Source of the DNA: CAYFVR01 sp046541515
GTDB lineage: Bacteria > Desulfobacterota > Desulfobacteria > Desulfobacterales > Desulfococcaceae
Assembly: GCA_046541515.1 (NCBI GenBank)
Contig: JBKHDD010000159.1
Coordinates: 1 to 11,454, forward strand
Direction: 5' to 3'
Length of the DNA: 11,454 bases
This document shows positions 1 through 7,419 of this stretch, in pieces. Every line of letters starts with the position of its first letter. The stretch's first letter is position 1. Below the pieces are notes generated by a model. It was not told the DNA's origin, made no database searches, and saw only the letters and a program-made list of their open reading frames with translations. The position numbers and the translations under genes were made by a program.

Positions 1-145
1 AAGAGTAAAAATAAAACCGATAAGGGCCAAGGCGCAAGGCTGTGGGCATGATTTAGTTCAATCCAGAATGAATTCGCCGGAAAAAGGGACGAGGATCAAG
101 CGATCAACCTAAACTTTCCGATCATGGCGAAAAAGGGGCGCCACT

Positions 146-820
146 TCATTCCTCCTCGTCCACCTCCGCCCCCGCCTCCCGGGCCGCGCGGCGCAGGGCG
201 GCTTTGTGGATGTCGCCGGCGAAGTGGAGAGGGCTATGCCCGTGAATGGGGTCCCAGCCGGAGGGATCGGCGGCGCAGTAGTACTGCACGTCCAGGCTGA
301 TCCGGACCAGGGCCTCGGCCACCGGCAGCCCTTCCACCCGCCGGGCCGCTTCCCACGTCGCGCCGCAGGGCGCCCCTCGTTCCACATGAATGCGCCGCAC
401 GATCCCGTCATCGATCTCTGCGGAAAAAACCGGGGCGCCGAACTTTTCGCCATACCGTCCCAGGCAGACCTGCCGGGAAAGCCCGCATCACGTTGGGGGC
501 GTGTGCGCGCCCTCCACTCGTAGTTTCTTTCCGGAAGCCACCACGGGAACGCCTTGCTCCCGGCACATTTCGGCCAGATCGTCGGACAGGTCGGGGTGTT
601 TCAGAAAATCCAGCACCAGATCGGCTTCGATCCGATGGGGAAGGTAATCTTCGGTGTCGTCCAGCACCGGCGGCAACGCCTCGTCGATGGAGCGGACATC
701 CAACTCGATGATGTCGCCGGCGTGGTCCCGAATGCCTTTGATCTTGCTTTCGCCGCTGCCGTTTTGCTGCATGACCAGCACCCGCTGGGGCCGGTCGGGG
801 GTTTGAGAGCATTCCTTCAT
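146..820 (-). CDS. DUF166-family protein, predicted selenoprotein (in-frame UGA = Sec111)
   Basis: I read 224 residues with the UGA at 488-490 translated as residue 111. The family is inferred from recalled DUF166 (PF02593) landmarks: HPDL in the N-terminal half, RGAPCGATW around Cys152, and QYYC (Cys182) followed by ADPSGWDPIHG and AGDIH. The biochemical function of the family is not known to me. The same frame is open on both sides of the UGA, and family motifs lie on both sides, so neither half alone is a complete protein. UGA is followed by a Cys codon, giving TPPT-Sec-Cys-GLSRQVC. Family members as I recall them carry Cys-Cys here, so Sec would replace a redox or metal-binding Cys. A hairpin with GGUC loop sits 17 bases after the UGA. 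The ATG at 820 has an AGGAGG site and overlaps the stop of the DUF349 gene (ATGA), so translation is probably coupled. The alternative is a nonsense-mutated gene. Confidence 0.8.
458..490 (-). promoter_or_regulatory. Selenocysteine codon plus candidate bacterial SECIS hairpin
   Basis: The recoded UGA is at 490-488 (minus strand). After it, the transcript can fold as UCCC GGCA [GGUC] UGCC (bulged U) GGGA. Bases 478-475 pair with 461-458, bases 474-471 pair with 466-463, U462 bulges, and the apical loop is 470-467. All eight pairs are Watson-Crick. The loop begins 17 bases after the UGA. The core GCAGGUCUGC is the same as the apical part of the E. coli fdhF SECIS as I remember it, where the GGUC loop is read by SelB at a similar distance from the UGA. 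One difference is that the bulged U lies on the 3' side here, not the 5' side. The hairpin is inside the coding sequence, as bacterial SECIS elements are. Confidence 0.82.
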
Positions 821-3800
821 GGTCGCGCCTCCTCGCGATTGGCGTTTCGAAAATCGGATTGGGAGCCTGATTGGGAATGGGGCCGGGACCGTTCGTCCTG
901 GGGACGTGCGGCGTAGACCCGGTCGCAGGCGGTCCGGAAGCGCCGCCACAAGGCTTCTTCCGCATCGCCCCGGCCGCCGGCGGTTTCGCGCCACTGGGCC
1001 TGGAAATCCCGAATTTTTTTCGCGGCCCGGCTCCAGGTGGTCCGGGGATTTCCGGGCACCAGCACCTCGTCCTTGAAATCCAGCCCGGCCCGGAGCTGCT
1101 CGGCGGCCATGTCGGTGCCGGTTCGGTTTCCGGCGGAAGCTTCCGCTGCCGCTTCGGCCTCCGCGGCGGATTTCACGGCCTCCGGCGCGACCAGCAATGC
1201 CAGGGCCTCGGCCGCCGCGCAGATTTCCTCGCGGCGATGGCGACCCACTTCCCGTTCTTGCCGCCGCTGGTCAAAATGGGCGTTCCGGGCCTGAAAAAAC
1301 CGGTCGCAGGCGCTCCGGAAGCGGTTCCACAAATCCCGCTCCGTCCGGCGGGGCGCAGGCCCCACCTCGCGCCAGCGCCGTTGCAGTTCTTTGAGCGCCT
1401 CGGCCGTTTCCCGCCAGTCGGTGGAGTCGGCCAGGGCCTCGGCTTCGGCCAGCAGCCCGGTTTTAACCGCCTCGTTTTCGGACTGGGCCGATTTCCGTTC
1501 GTCCAGCAATCCCTTGTAAGTCTCGAAAAAGCGGTTGCAGGGTTCGTGGAACCGCGCCCACAGGGCGTCCACCATCTCCGGCGGGACGGGGTCGGCCGTC
1601 TTCCACTCCTTTTGCAACGCCATAATTTCCCGGGCGATGGCGTCCATGTCGGCGTCCGACGCTTCGGCGGCGGCGACATGGGCCTCGGCCTGGGCGATCA
1701 GCTCCTCCCGCCGCCGGACGTGTTCCGGCTCCCGGGCCTTGAGCCGCTGAAAAAAGACGTCGCAGGCGGTTCGGAACCGGTCCCAGGTGGCCTGATTTTC
1801 CCGCCGGGGCGCGGGACCGATCTCCCGCCATTCCCGTTGAAGAGCCTTGATCCGGCCGGCGGTTTCGGCCCAGTCCTCGGAATCGCCCAGGGCTTCGGCC
1901 GCTTCGCAAAGCCGGAGTTTCCGGACCAGATTTTCCCGCCGCTCGGCGTCCCGGGCGTCGTAAAACGCCCGCAACGCCGCGAAATAGCGGTCGCAGATGG
2001 ACCGGAATTCGTCCCGGACCTCTTCCGCCAGCGCGACGGGGAGCGGTCCGATGGCCTTCCATTCGGCCTGGGCGGCCTTCACGGTGTCGGTGATCTCGTT
2101 CCAGGAAATCGCGGCCGCAGCGGCCGCAGCGGTCCCGGAATCGGATTGGTTATCGGGTTGAGCCTCGGACCCGGCTTCGGCGGCAGGTTGCGCGGTGGTT
2201 TTCGTTTCCCCCGGCGTGGCCTCGCCGGCAACGCCGGATTCATCCCCGGCCGCCGTGGAGGCGCTCTCTTCCGATTCAGTGGCGGCATCTTCGGCGAACA
2301 CGGGGGCGAACACCGGCGCGGTGGCCTCGCGGACCGTCTCCAGCAACGCCTGTTTTCGTTCCAGGCAGCGCTGGTAGGCCCGGTTGCAGGCCCCGCCGAA
2401 GCGCTCCCAGATGGCCTCCACCTGGTCCCGGGAGACCGGCCCGATCTCCTTCCACTGCCGGTGGGCCTCCCGGACGGCGTGGGCCATGCCCTCCAGCGTC
2501 TCCAGGTCGGCCATGGCCTCCACCGCGCGGCAGAGTTCTTCTTTGCGGTTCAGGTTGGCCCACCACTCCCATTCCCGGTTTTCCCGAAATTCCCGCTGAC
2601 GAAGGGTGAACGCTTCCACGGCGGCGTCGAAACGGGGGGCCAACCGGGCCTTGGCCTCCATCAGCTCCGACGGAACCGAACGCCATTCCTCCCGAGCCTT
2701 GCGCACCATCGACTCCAGACCGGCGCGGTCCTCGGTCTCGGCGGCGCGTTCCACCGTTTCCACCAGCTCGGCCAGCCGATCGGCCGCTTCGGTTTGTTCC
2801 GCCGCCATGGCGGCTTGGGCCGCGGCCCGCCGTTCGCTCCAGGTTCGCCGGGCCGCGTCCATGCGGGAACGCAGCTCCGGCGGGTCGTCTCCGGCGGCGT
2901 CCCATCGCTCCTGGAGGGCGACCCAGACCGATTCGTCGGCGTTTCCCCCGGCGGCCAATTCCTCCGCCTGGCGGCAAAGGCTTTCCAGCGCCGCCGCGGC
3001 CGATTCCCTGGCCATGGCCCGGGCCTCTTCCCGCCGGCGGCGGTCGCGGAGAACCCCGGCGGCGGCCTCGAACCGGTTTCGATAATGTTCGCGCACCGAA
3101 TCCCGCAACACCGAACCGGCGACGGACTCCGCCGCCGCCAGCCGGTTCCGGAGCGCTTCCAGCTCCGCCATGGCCTGGTTCAGTTCGCGGTCGGCCAGCC
3201 CTTCCGCCGCCGCGCAGACGGCCACCAGTTCGTCCCGGGCCGATTCCTGTTCGACCAGCGTCCGCTCCCGCAGCCGGGCCGCCGAATGCGCGGCGTCCAA
3301 CCGCTCCGAAAGGGGATGATCCTTCGGCAGATCCAGCGTTTCCCAGGCCGCTCCGACCGATTCGATCCCCGCGCGCAACCGAAGCAAATCGTTTGCTTCG
3401 GCCAGGGATTCCATGGTTTCGCAAAGCCGCCGGGCTTCCGCGATTTCGTCCGATTCCGGCGCTTCGGGATCACGGGTCAGGGCGTCCAGTTTTTCCCGGG
3501 CCGCCCGTTTGATCTTTTTGCTGGAGGCCGACTCGGCCACCCGTTGGAGCAGCGGTTCGGCGTCCAGCCGCTCCACCACGGCGAGCCCCACCCGGGGGCC
3601 GCAGTTGTTGCGGGTCAGTTCGCACAACCGCTCCGGATCGGAAATCCGCTCCGCCGCCAGCAAGCGCACCGAGGGATCGTCCACTGTGCAGGCGATCTCG
3701 GCCAGAATCTCCTCGTCGGCGAGCAGCGGAACGGTTTGCCGCTGGACTTCCACATCCGGAGATTCCAGGACGCGCCTCCGATAGATGTCCTTCAGCCGAT

Positions 3801-4032
3801 TTCGGGCGGCGCCCAACGCCGGGCCATTGCCGGTGCTCGCCGCGATCTCCCGCAGAAAATCCTCGTCGTCGATCCGCTCCACGGCCGCCGCCCGCACCCG
3901 GGAATCGGCGTCCGTCAGCGCCAGGAGCCGCAGGCGCTCCGCGTCTTCCGGTCCCATTTTCTCCACGGCGGCCCGCCGAACCTCGGGGTCGCCGCGCTTC
4001 CATTTCGGTTTGATCCAGTCGAAAATGGCCAT
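817..4032 (-). CDS. HEAT-like / DUF349 multi-repeat protein
   Basis: This is a 1071-residue soluble protein with no membrane segment. Residues 1-190 are HEAT-like helical repeats (DPEVRRAAVEKM, DSRVRAAAVERI, DPSVRLLAAERI). Residues 200-1040 carry a helical repeat matching DUF349, with the signature W-x-x-x-G-P-x-P then (W)xRFRxACDxFF. Clear copies have their Trp at about residues 527, 658, 735, 810, 887 and 1014. The best-ordered copies are 75-77 residues apart, and three degenerate copies lie further N-terminal (Trp about 230, 377, 450). An acidic, Ala-rich linker at 580-642 interrupts the series. The molecular function of DUF349 proteins is unknown to me; the architecture suggests a long alpha-helical scaffold. 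The ATG at 4032 was chosen because the HEAT repeats begin right after it, GGGAG and GGTGG lie just upstream, and a promoter sits about 60 bases upstream. The stop overlaps the downstream start by 4 bases. Confidence 0.88.
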   Translation of the reverse strand: MAIFDWIKPKWKRGDPEVRRAAVEKMGPEDAERLRLLALTDADSRVRAAAVERIDDEDFLREIAASTGNGPALGAARNRLKDIYRRRVLESPDVEVQRQTVPLLADEEILAEIACTVDDPSVRLLAAERISDPERLCELTRNNCGPRVGLAVVERLDAEPLLQRVAESASSKKIKRAAREKLDALTRDPEAPESDEIAEARRLCETMESLAEANDLLRLRAGIESVGAAWETLDLPKDHPLSERLDAAHSAARLRERTLVEQESARDELVAVCAAAEGLADRELNQAMAELEALRNRLAAAESVAGSVLRDSVREHYRNRFEAAAGVLRDRRRREEARAMARESAAAALESLCRQAEELAAGGNADESVWVALQERWDAAGDDPPELRSRMDAARRTWSERRAAAQAAMAAEQTEAADRLAELVETVERAAETEDRAGLESMVRKAREEWRSVPSELMEAKARLAPRFDAAVEAFTLRQREFRENREWEWWANLNRKEELCRAVEAMADLETLEGMAHAVREAHRQWKEIGPVSRDQVEAIWERFGGACNRAYQRCLERKQALLETVREATAPVFAPVFAEDAATESEESASTAAGDESGVAGEATPGETKTTAQPAAEAGSEAQPDNQSDSGTAAAAAAAISWNEITDTVKAAQAEWKAIGPLPVALAEEVRDEFRSICDRYFAALRAFYDARDAERRENLVRKLRLCEAAEALGDSEDWAETAGRIKALQREWREIGPAPRRENQATWDRFRTACDVFFQRLKAREPEHVRRREELIAQAEAHVAAAEASDADMDAIAREIMALQKEWKTADPVPPEMVDALWARFHEPCNRFFETYKGLLDERKSAQSENEAVKTGLLAEAEALADSTDWRETAEALKELQRRWREVGPAPRRTERDLWNRFRSACDRFFQARNAHFDQRRQEREVGRHRREEICAAAEALALLVAPEAVKSAAEAEAAAEASAGNRTGTDMAAEQLRAGLDFKDEVLVPGNPRTTWSRAAKKIRDFQAQWRETAGGRGDAEEALWRRFRTACDRVYAARPQDERSRPHSQSGSQSDFRNANREEARP
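828..833 (-). promoter_or_regulatory. Ribosome binding site of the DUF166 selenoprotein gene
   Basis: AGGAGG lies 7 bases before the ATG at 820, inside the last codons of the DUF349 gene. It fixes the start at 820 and rules out longer in-frame starts further upstream, which would lie deep within the DUF349 gene. Confidence 0.8.
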
Positions 4033-4093
4033 GATCCACCGTTCTCCCGGCAATGATTCCGAACCGTTTCGGCCCGGCAAGACAAAAAATCTG

Positions 4094-4122
4094 ATCCTAT
4101 CACAGCATCGGATCGGGATCAA
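4094..4122 (-). promoter_or_regulatory. Sigma70-type promoter of the DUF349-DUF166 operon
   Basis: On the minus strand, TTGATC (4122-4117) and TAGGAT (4099-4094) are separated by exactly 17 bases. Each matches four of six consensus positions. The predicted start of transcription is near 4087, leaving a leader of about 55 bases before the ATG at 4032. This is the only well-spaced pair I found in the gap, and it lies in its AT-richer part. Confidence 0.55.
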
Positions 4123-4202
4123 TTTTAGAGCGAATTCCATTTTCCGATTTTTGGGATCGAGGCGGATGGAGAGAGGCGGGGAAAGAAAGGAGAGGGAATG
4201 CG

Positions 4203-4237
4203 GAAGACAGAAAGCAGGAGCCAGAAGCCAGAATGCA
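4203..4237. repeat. Heptameric tandem repeat, five imperfect copies
   Basis: Five consecutive 7-base units read gaagaca, gaaagca, ggagcca, gaagcca and gaatgca on the plus strand, consensus GAAGCCA (TGGCTTC on the other strand). The period of 7 is exact, with one to three substitutions per unit. It sits in the non-coding gap between the threonine ammonia-lyase and the DUF349 gene. Short heptamer repeats of this kind occur between genes in several bacterial groups; no function is assigned. Confidence 0.6.
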
Positions 4238-4290
4238 AAGTGGACGGGCGGGCGGAATCCGCTCGGCCCCGCGAAAAGGCCAGAAGGAGA

Positions 4291-4322
4291 GGGGCGTCCG
4301 GCCGCTGTTCTTCGGACGCCCC
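4291..4322 (-). terminator. Strong hairpin, probable terminator of the threonine ammonia-lyase gene
   Basis: A perfect 10-base-pair inverted repeat (GGGGCGTCCG / CGGACGCCCC) surrounds a 12-base loop. It starts about 50 bases past the stop of the minus-strand threonine ammonia-lyase gene. On that strand it is followed by a pyrimidine-rich tract (TCTCCTTCTGG) and then CCTTTTCGC, not an unbroken U run, so the terminator is atypical. There is no converging gene on the other side. Confidence 0.5.
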
Positions 4323-4375
4323 CTCGCACACCGGCCGATTTTTTCAATCCTCTCCATCCTCCCGATGGTCCCGAT

Positions 4376-5593
4376 TCAGGGATGGCAATCCAGGGCCATG
4401 CGATAGCCCGCCGCCTCCAGGGCGTCCCGGACTTCGGCAACGTGGTCCGCCCCCCGGGTTTCCAGCTCCAGCTCCACGTAGGTTCGGTTGACGGGCAGGT
4501 CTTTTACGTCCCGGTCGTGGAAAATGTGCAGCACGTTGGCCTTGCGCCGGGCCACCAGCCGCAGCAGGCGGGAAAGGGAGCCCGGAATGTCGTCGATGGT
4601 CAGCTTCACCCGCATGATGCGGCCGTTCTTGAGCAAGCCCTTGCGGAGAATCCGGCCCACCAGCGGGCTGTCCACGTTCCCGCCGCTGACGACCAACGCC
4701 GCCTTGGCGCCCTCGGGAAGCCGGACCGCACCCGCCTGAAGCGCGGCCAACGGCACCGCGCCGGAGCCCTCGGCCAGCACCTTTTTCCGCTCCAGCAGGG
4801 TGAGCATGGCCGCCGCGATCTGCTCTTCCTCCACCAGCGCAACGTCGTCCACCAGCGATTGGATGATGGGAAAGGTGCGCTCCCCGGGTTTTTTGACGGT
4901 GATGCCGTCCGCGATGGACGTCCCGGCCTCCACGCCCCGCACCCGCCCCTCTCGCCGGGACACCGCCGCCGACGGGCAGACCGCCGCCTGCACGCCGATG
5001 ATTCGGGCGTCCGGGCGAAGCGCCTTTACCGCCGAGGCCACCCCGGAAATGAGGCCGCCGCCGCCGATGGGAACGATCGCCACGTCCAGATCGGGGATTT
5101 CGTCCACGATTTCCAGCCCGATTGTGCCCTGCCCCGCCATGATGTCGGGATCGTCGAAGGGATGGATGAAAGTGCGGCCTTCCTCGGCCAGCTCCCGTGC
5201 CCGGTCCAGACTTTCGTTCAGGCTGGTCCCGGCCAGTTCCACCGTGCCGCCGTAGGAACGGGTCGCCTCCTGCTTGCTGATGGAGGCCCATTCCGGCATG
5301 ACCACCGTGGCGGCCAGTCCCGCGTTCCGGGCCGCCAGCGCCACCCCCTGGGCGTGATTCCCGGCGGAGGCCGCCACCACCCCGCCTTCCGCGATTTCGT
5401 TTCGCCGGAGCAGCAGCTTGTTCGTGGCCCCTCGAATTTTGAAGGAACCGGTTTTCTGGAGATTTTCCAGTTTGAGATAAATTTCCGCCCCCAGGGTTTC
5501 GCTGAGGGTGGGCGAATAGACCAGCGGCGTCCGGATCACCCCGTCGGCGATCCGCTTCGCCGCCGCCCGAATGTCGTCCAGCGCGACGGTCAT
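4376..5593 (-). CDS. ilvA: Threonine ammonia-lyase (PLP-dependent) with C-terminal ACT domain
   Basis: This 405-residue enzyme deaminates L-threonine to 2-oxobutanoate and ammonia, the first step from threonine to isoleucine. The fold-type II PLP core spans residues 1-320. It has the Schiff-base lysine in TGSFKIRG (Lys52), the SAGNH loop (76-80), the phosphate-binding GGGGL (177-181) and the cofactor-ring motif SGGNV (303-307). An ACT-like regulatory domain follows at about 326-400 (MRVKLTIDDIPGSLSRLL). Length and single ACT domain fit the roughly 400-residue form, which is longer than the catabolic enzyme of about 330 residues and shorter than the 500-residue biosynthetic form with two ACT domains. 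The ATG at 5593 has GGGGGAG 7 bases upstream. The gene stands alone, diverging from the cardiolipin synthase gene. A catabolic role cannot be excluded. Confidence 0.93.
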   Translation of the reverse strand: MTVALDDIRAAAKRIADGVIRTPLVYSPTLSETLGAEIYLKLENLQKTGSFKIRGATNKLLLRRNEIAEGGVVAASAGNHAQGVALAARNAGLAATVVMPEWASISKQEATRSYGGTVELAGTSLNESLDRARELAEEGRTFIHPFDDPDIMAGQGTIGLEIVDEIPDLDVAIVPIGGGGLISGVASAVKALRPDARIIGVQAAVCPSAAVSRREGRVRGVEAGTSIADGITVKKPGERTFPIIQSLVDDVALVEEEQIAAAMLTLLERKKVLAEGSGAVPLAALQAGAVRLPEGAKAALVVSGGNVDSPLVGRILRKGLLKNGRIMRVKLTIDDIPGSLSRLLRLVARRKANVLHIFHDRDVKDLPVNRTYVELELETRGADHVAEVRDALEAAGYRMALDCHP

Positions 5594-5668
5594 GATTTTC
5601 TCCCCCGTGACAAAAAAGCGCGGGCCAAAACGACGCCCGGGCAATTCGTTCTTGATCATTGAGGCCGG

Positions 5669-7207
5669 ATGGGGCTTTATGTGGACTCCGGGGCGGATCG
5701 GTTCCGGGATGGGCCCGTCCGCCCTTGCCGACCCGGGACCCGACGCGCCGAAACCAACCCAGCTTCCCAGAGGCCACCCATCGCCGCCACGCAAACACTC
5801 CAATGGCTTTTCTTCTTCGGCGTCGTCGCCCTGTCGGTCGGGACCGCGATTCACGCGCTTCTGTTCAAGCGGGAACCCCGGGCCGCCCTGGGCTGGGTCG
5901 CCTTCTGCCTGATGTTTCCCCCGGCGGGCCCCCTGATCTACCTGATCTTCGGCGTCAACCGCATTCGCCAACGGGCGCGGAAGCTGGAGTCCGAATCGCC
6001 CTTCCGAATCGACCGGTCCCACCCCGCCAAAGCGGCGATCGATCCGAACAAAATTCCCGCCCCGCTGGACGAAATCGCACGGATGTCCAACGCCCTGGCC
6101 CGTCGTCCGCTGGTCCGGGGAAACGCCGTTCACCCGCTGCACAACGGCGAGGCGGCCTATCCGGAAATGCTGGCGGCCATCGAGGCGGCGGAGCGAACCG
6201 TCTACCTGACCAGCTACATCTTCGAGACCAACGCCATCGGCATCAAATTCATTCAGGCCCTGGCCCGCGCCCGGAAGCGCGGGGTGGACGCGCGGGTCAT
6301 CCTGGACGGCTGCGGCGAGTTTTACTCCCTGCCCCGGGCCGGGAACCTTCTGATCGAAAAAGGCGTGCGGCTGGCCCGGTTTCTTCCGCCCCGGCTGTTT
6401 CCGCCGACCCTTCGGATCAATCTGCGCAATCACCGCAAGTTGATGGTGACCGACACCCGAACCGCCTTCGTGGGCGGAATGAACATCGGGGACCGGCACT
6501 TGGCGAACCGGGTGGACAATCCGGACCGGGTGGTGGACCTGCACTTCCGCCTGGAAGGTCCCGTTGTCGGCCAGATCGAGGAGATTTTTTTGGAAGACTG
6601 GCGGTTCAGCACCGGCGAGGCGCTCAAACCGGGAGAGCCGCCCGCGCCCGGGGAAGGGGAAACCATCTGCCGGGCCATCGTGAACGGCCCCAACGAACGC
6701 ATCGACCGACTGGCCATCCTGTTGGTCTGCGCGATCTCCTCCGCCCGAAAGGAGGTCTGCGTCATGACCCCTTATTTCATTCCGCCGGCGGAAATGTCCG
6801 CGGCGCTCCAGGCCGCCGCGCTCCGCGGCGTGGCCGTTCATGTGGTTCTTCCCGCGCAAAACAACCTGCCGCCGGTGGCCTGGGCCATGATGAACGGCCT
6901 GGAGGAACTGCTTCAGCACGGGGTCAACGTCTATTTTCAGCCGCCGCCCTTCGTCCACACCAAACTCTTCGTGGTGGACGGCCACTACGCCCAGATCGGC
7001 TCGGCCAACATCGACCCTCGCAGCCTGCGCCTCAACTTCGAACTGACGGTGGAGCTGTACGGTTCCGAAGCCGCCCAAAGCCTCCTGGACCACTTCCACC
7101 GGCAACGCGAGCGCTCCGAACCCTACACCCTGGAAAACCTGGAAGCCCGCTCTCTCCCCACCCGCATTCGGGACGCGGCGTTTTGGTTGTTTTCGCCGTA
7201 TTTTTGA
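5669..7207 (+). CDS. cls: Cardiolipin synthase (phospholipase D family)
   Basis: This 512-residue membrane enzyme would make cardiolipin by phosphatidyl transfer. Two hydrophobic segments lie near the N terminus (about 45-65 and 72-95), with the typical P-x-x-x-L-G-W pattern replaced here by EPRAALGWVAF. Two HKD catalytic motifs follow: NHRKLMVTD (His255, Lys257, Asp262) and HTKLFVVDG (His430, Lys432, Asp437). Each has the expected downstream glycine-asparagine element (GGMNIGD, GSANIDPRS). The C terminus ends in LFSPYF, typical of the family. The ATG at 5669 has GAGG four bases upstream. The first 40 residues are Arg/Pro-rich and look poorly constrained, so the in-frame GTG at 5681 is a possible true start. 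The 75-base gap to the divergent ilvA must hold both promoters; I could not place them. Confidence 0.92.
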   Translation: MGLYVDSGADRFRDGPVRPCRPGTRRAETNPASQRPPIAATQTLQWLFFFGVVALSVGTAIHALLFKREPRAALGWVAFCLMFPPAGPLIYLIFGVNRIRQRARKLESESPFRIDRSHPAKAAIDPNKIPAPLDEIARMSNALARRPLVRGNAVHPLHNGEAAYPEMLAAIEAAERTVYLTSYIFETNAIGIKFIQALARARKRGVDARVILDGCGEFYSLPRAGNLLIEKGVRLARFLPPRLFPPTLRINLRNHRKLMVTDTRTAFVGGMNIGDRHLANRVDNPDRVVDLHFRLEGPVVGQIEEIFLEDWRFSTGEALKPGEPPAPGEGETICRAIVNGPNERIDRLAILLVCAISSARKEVCVMTPYFIPPAEMSAALQAAALRGVAVHVVLPAQNNLPPVAWAMMNGLEELLQHGVNVYFQPPPFVHTKLFVVDGHYAQIGSANIDPRSLRLNFELTVELYGSEAAQSLLDHFHRQRERSEPYTLENLEARSLPTRIRDAAFWLFSPYF

Positions 7208-7238
7208 GGGGGAAATCCAGGCCCGGAACCAAAAATCT

Positions 7239-7385
7239 TCAGGCCCTTCGAATTCGCGCGACGGCGTCTTCCACGAAAAGCTGAAAACTCCGATCCGCTT
7301 TGCCGGCGCGGAAGAAGTCCATGCCTGAAATCAAGATCTCGGCGAATTCAATATCTCCCAGGGCTTCACTTCTTGCCAAGATCAT
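7239..7385 (-). CDS. Possible small protein of 48 residues, not recognised
   Basis: A 48-codon frame runs from ATG at 7385 to TGA at 7239, starting 34 bases past the stop of the AlbA_2 gene on the same strand. The composition is protein-like: an amphipathic acidic/hydrophobic stretch (GDIEFAEILISGMDFFRAG) then a basic end (VARIRRA). The region is less GC-rich than its neighbours. No strong ribosome site is seen before the ATG. It may be a genuine small gene or the remnant C-terminal end of a lost gene. I recognise no family. Confidence 0.3.
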   Translation of the reverse strand: MILARSEALGDIEFAEILISGMDFFRAGKADRSFQLFVEDAVARIRRA

Positions 7386-7419
7386 ATTGCCGGGAAAGGC
7401 CCTACCCCAAAATACCCAC

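Noticed and set aside
1..145. A terminator or small gene downstream of the selenoprotein gene
   Set aside because: Only a weak 4-base-pair GGCG/CGCC pairing around a T-rich loop is seen, and no frame with a ribosome site.
871..4056. A 1061-codon plus-strand open frame opposite the DUF349 gene
   Set aside because: It is a mirror of a strongly biased GC-rich gene. The translation is rich in Gly, Pro, Arg and Phe without domains, while the opposite strand shows repeats, a promoter and a ribosome site.
3785..5662. A 625-codon plus-strand open frame across the DUF349 start, the gap and the threonine ammonia-lyase gene
   Set aside because: It runs antisense to two recognised genes and a hairpin, and has no recognisable domain.
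4376..7105. A longer minus-strand frame that would extend the threonine ammonia-lyase to 909 residues
   Set aside because: The enzyme begins properly at ATG 5593 with a ribosome site. The extra N-terminal part is antisense to the cardiolipin synthase gene and is Gly/Arg/Pro-rich noise.
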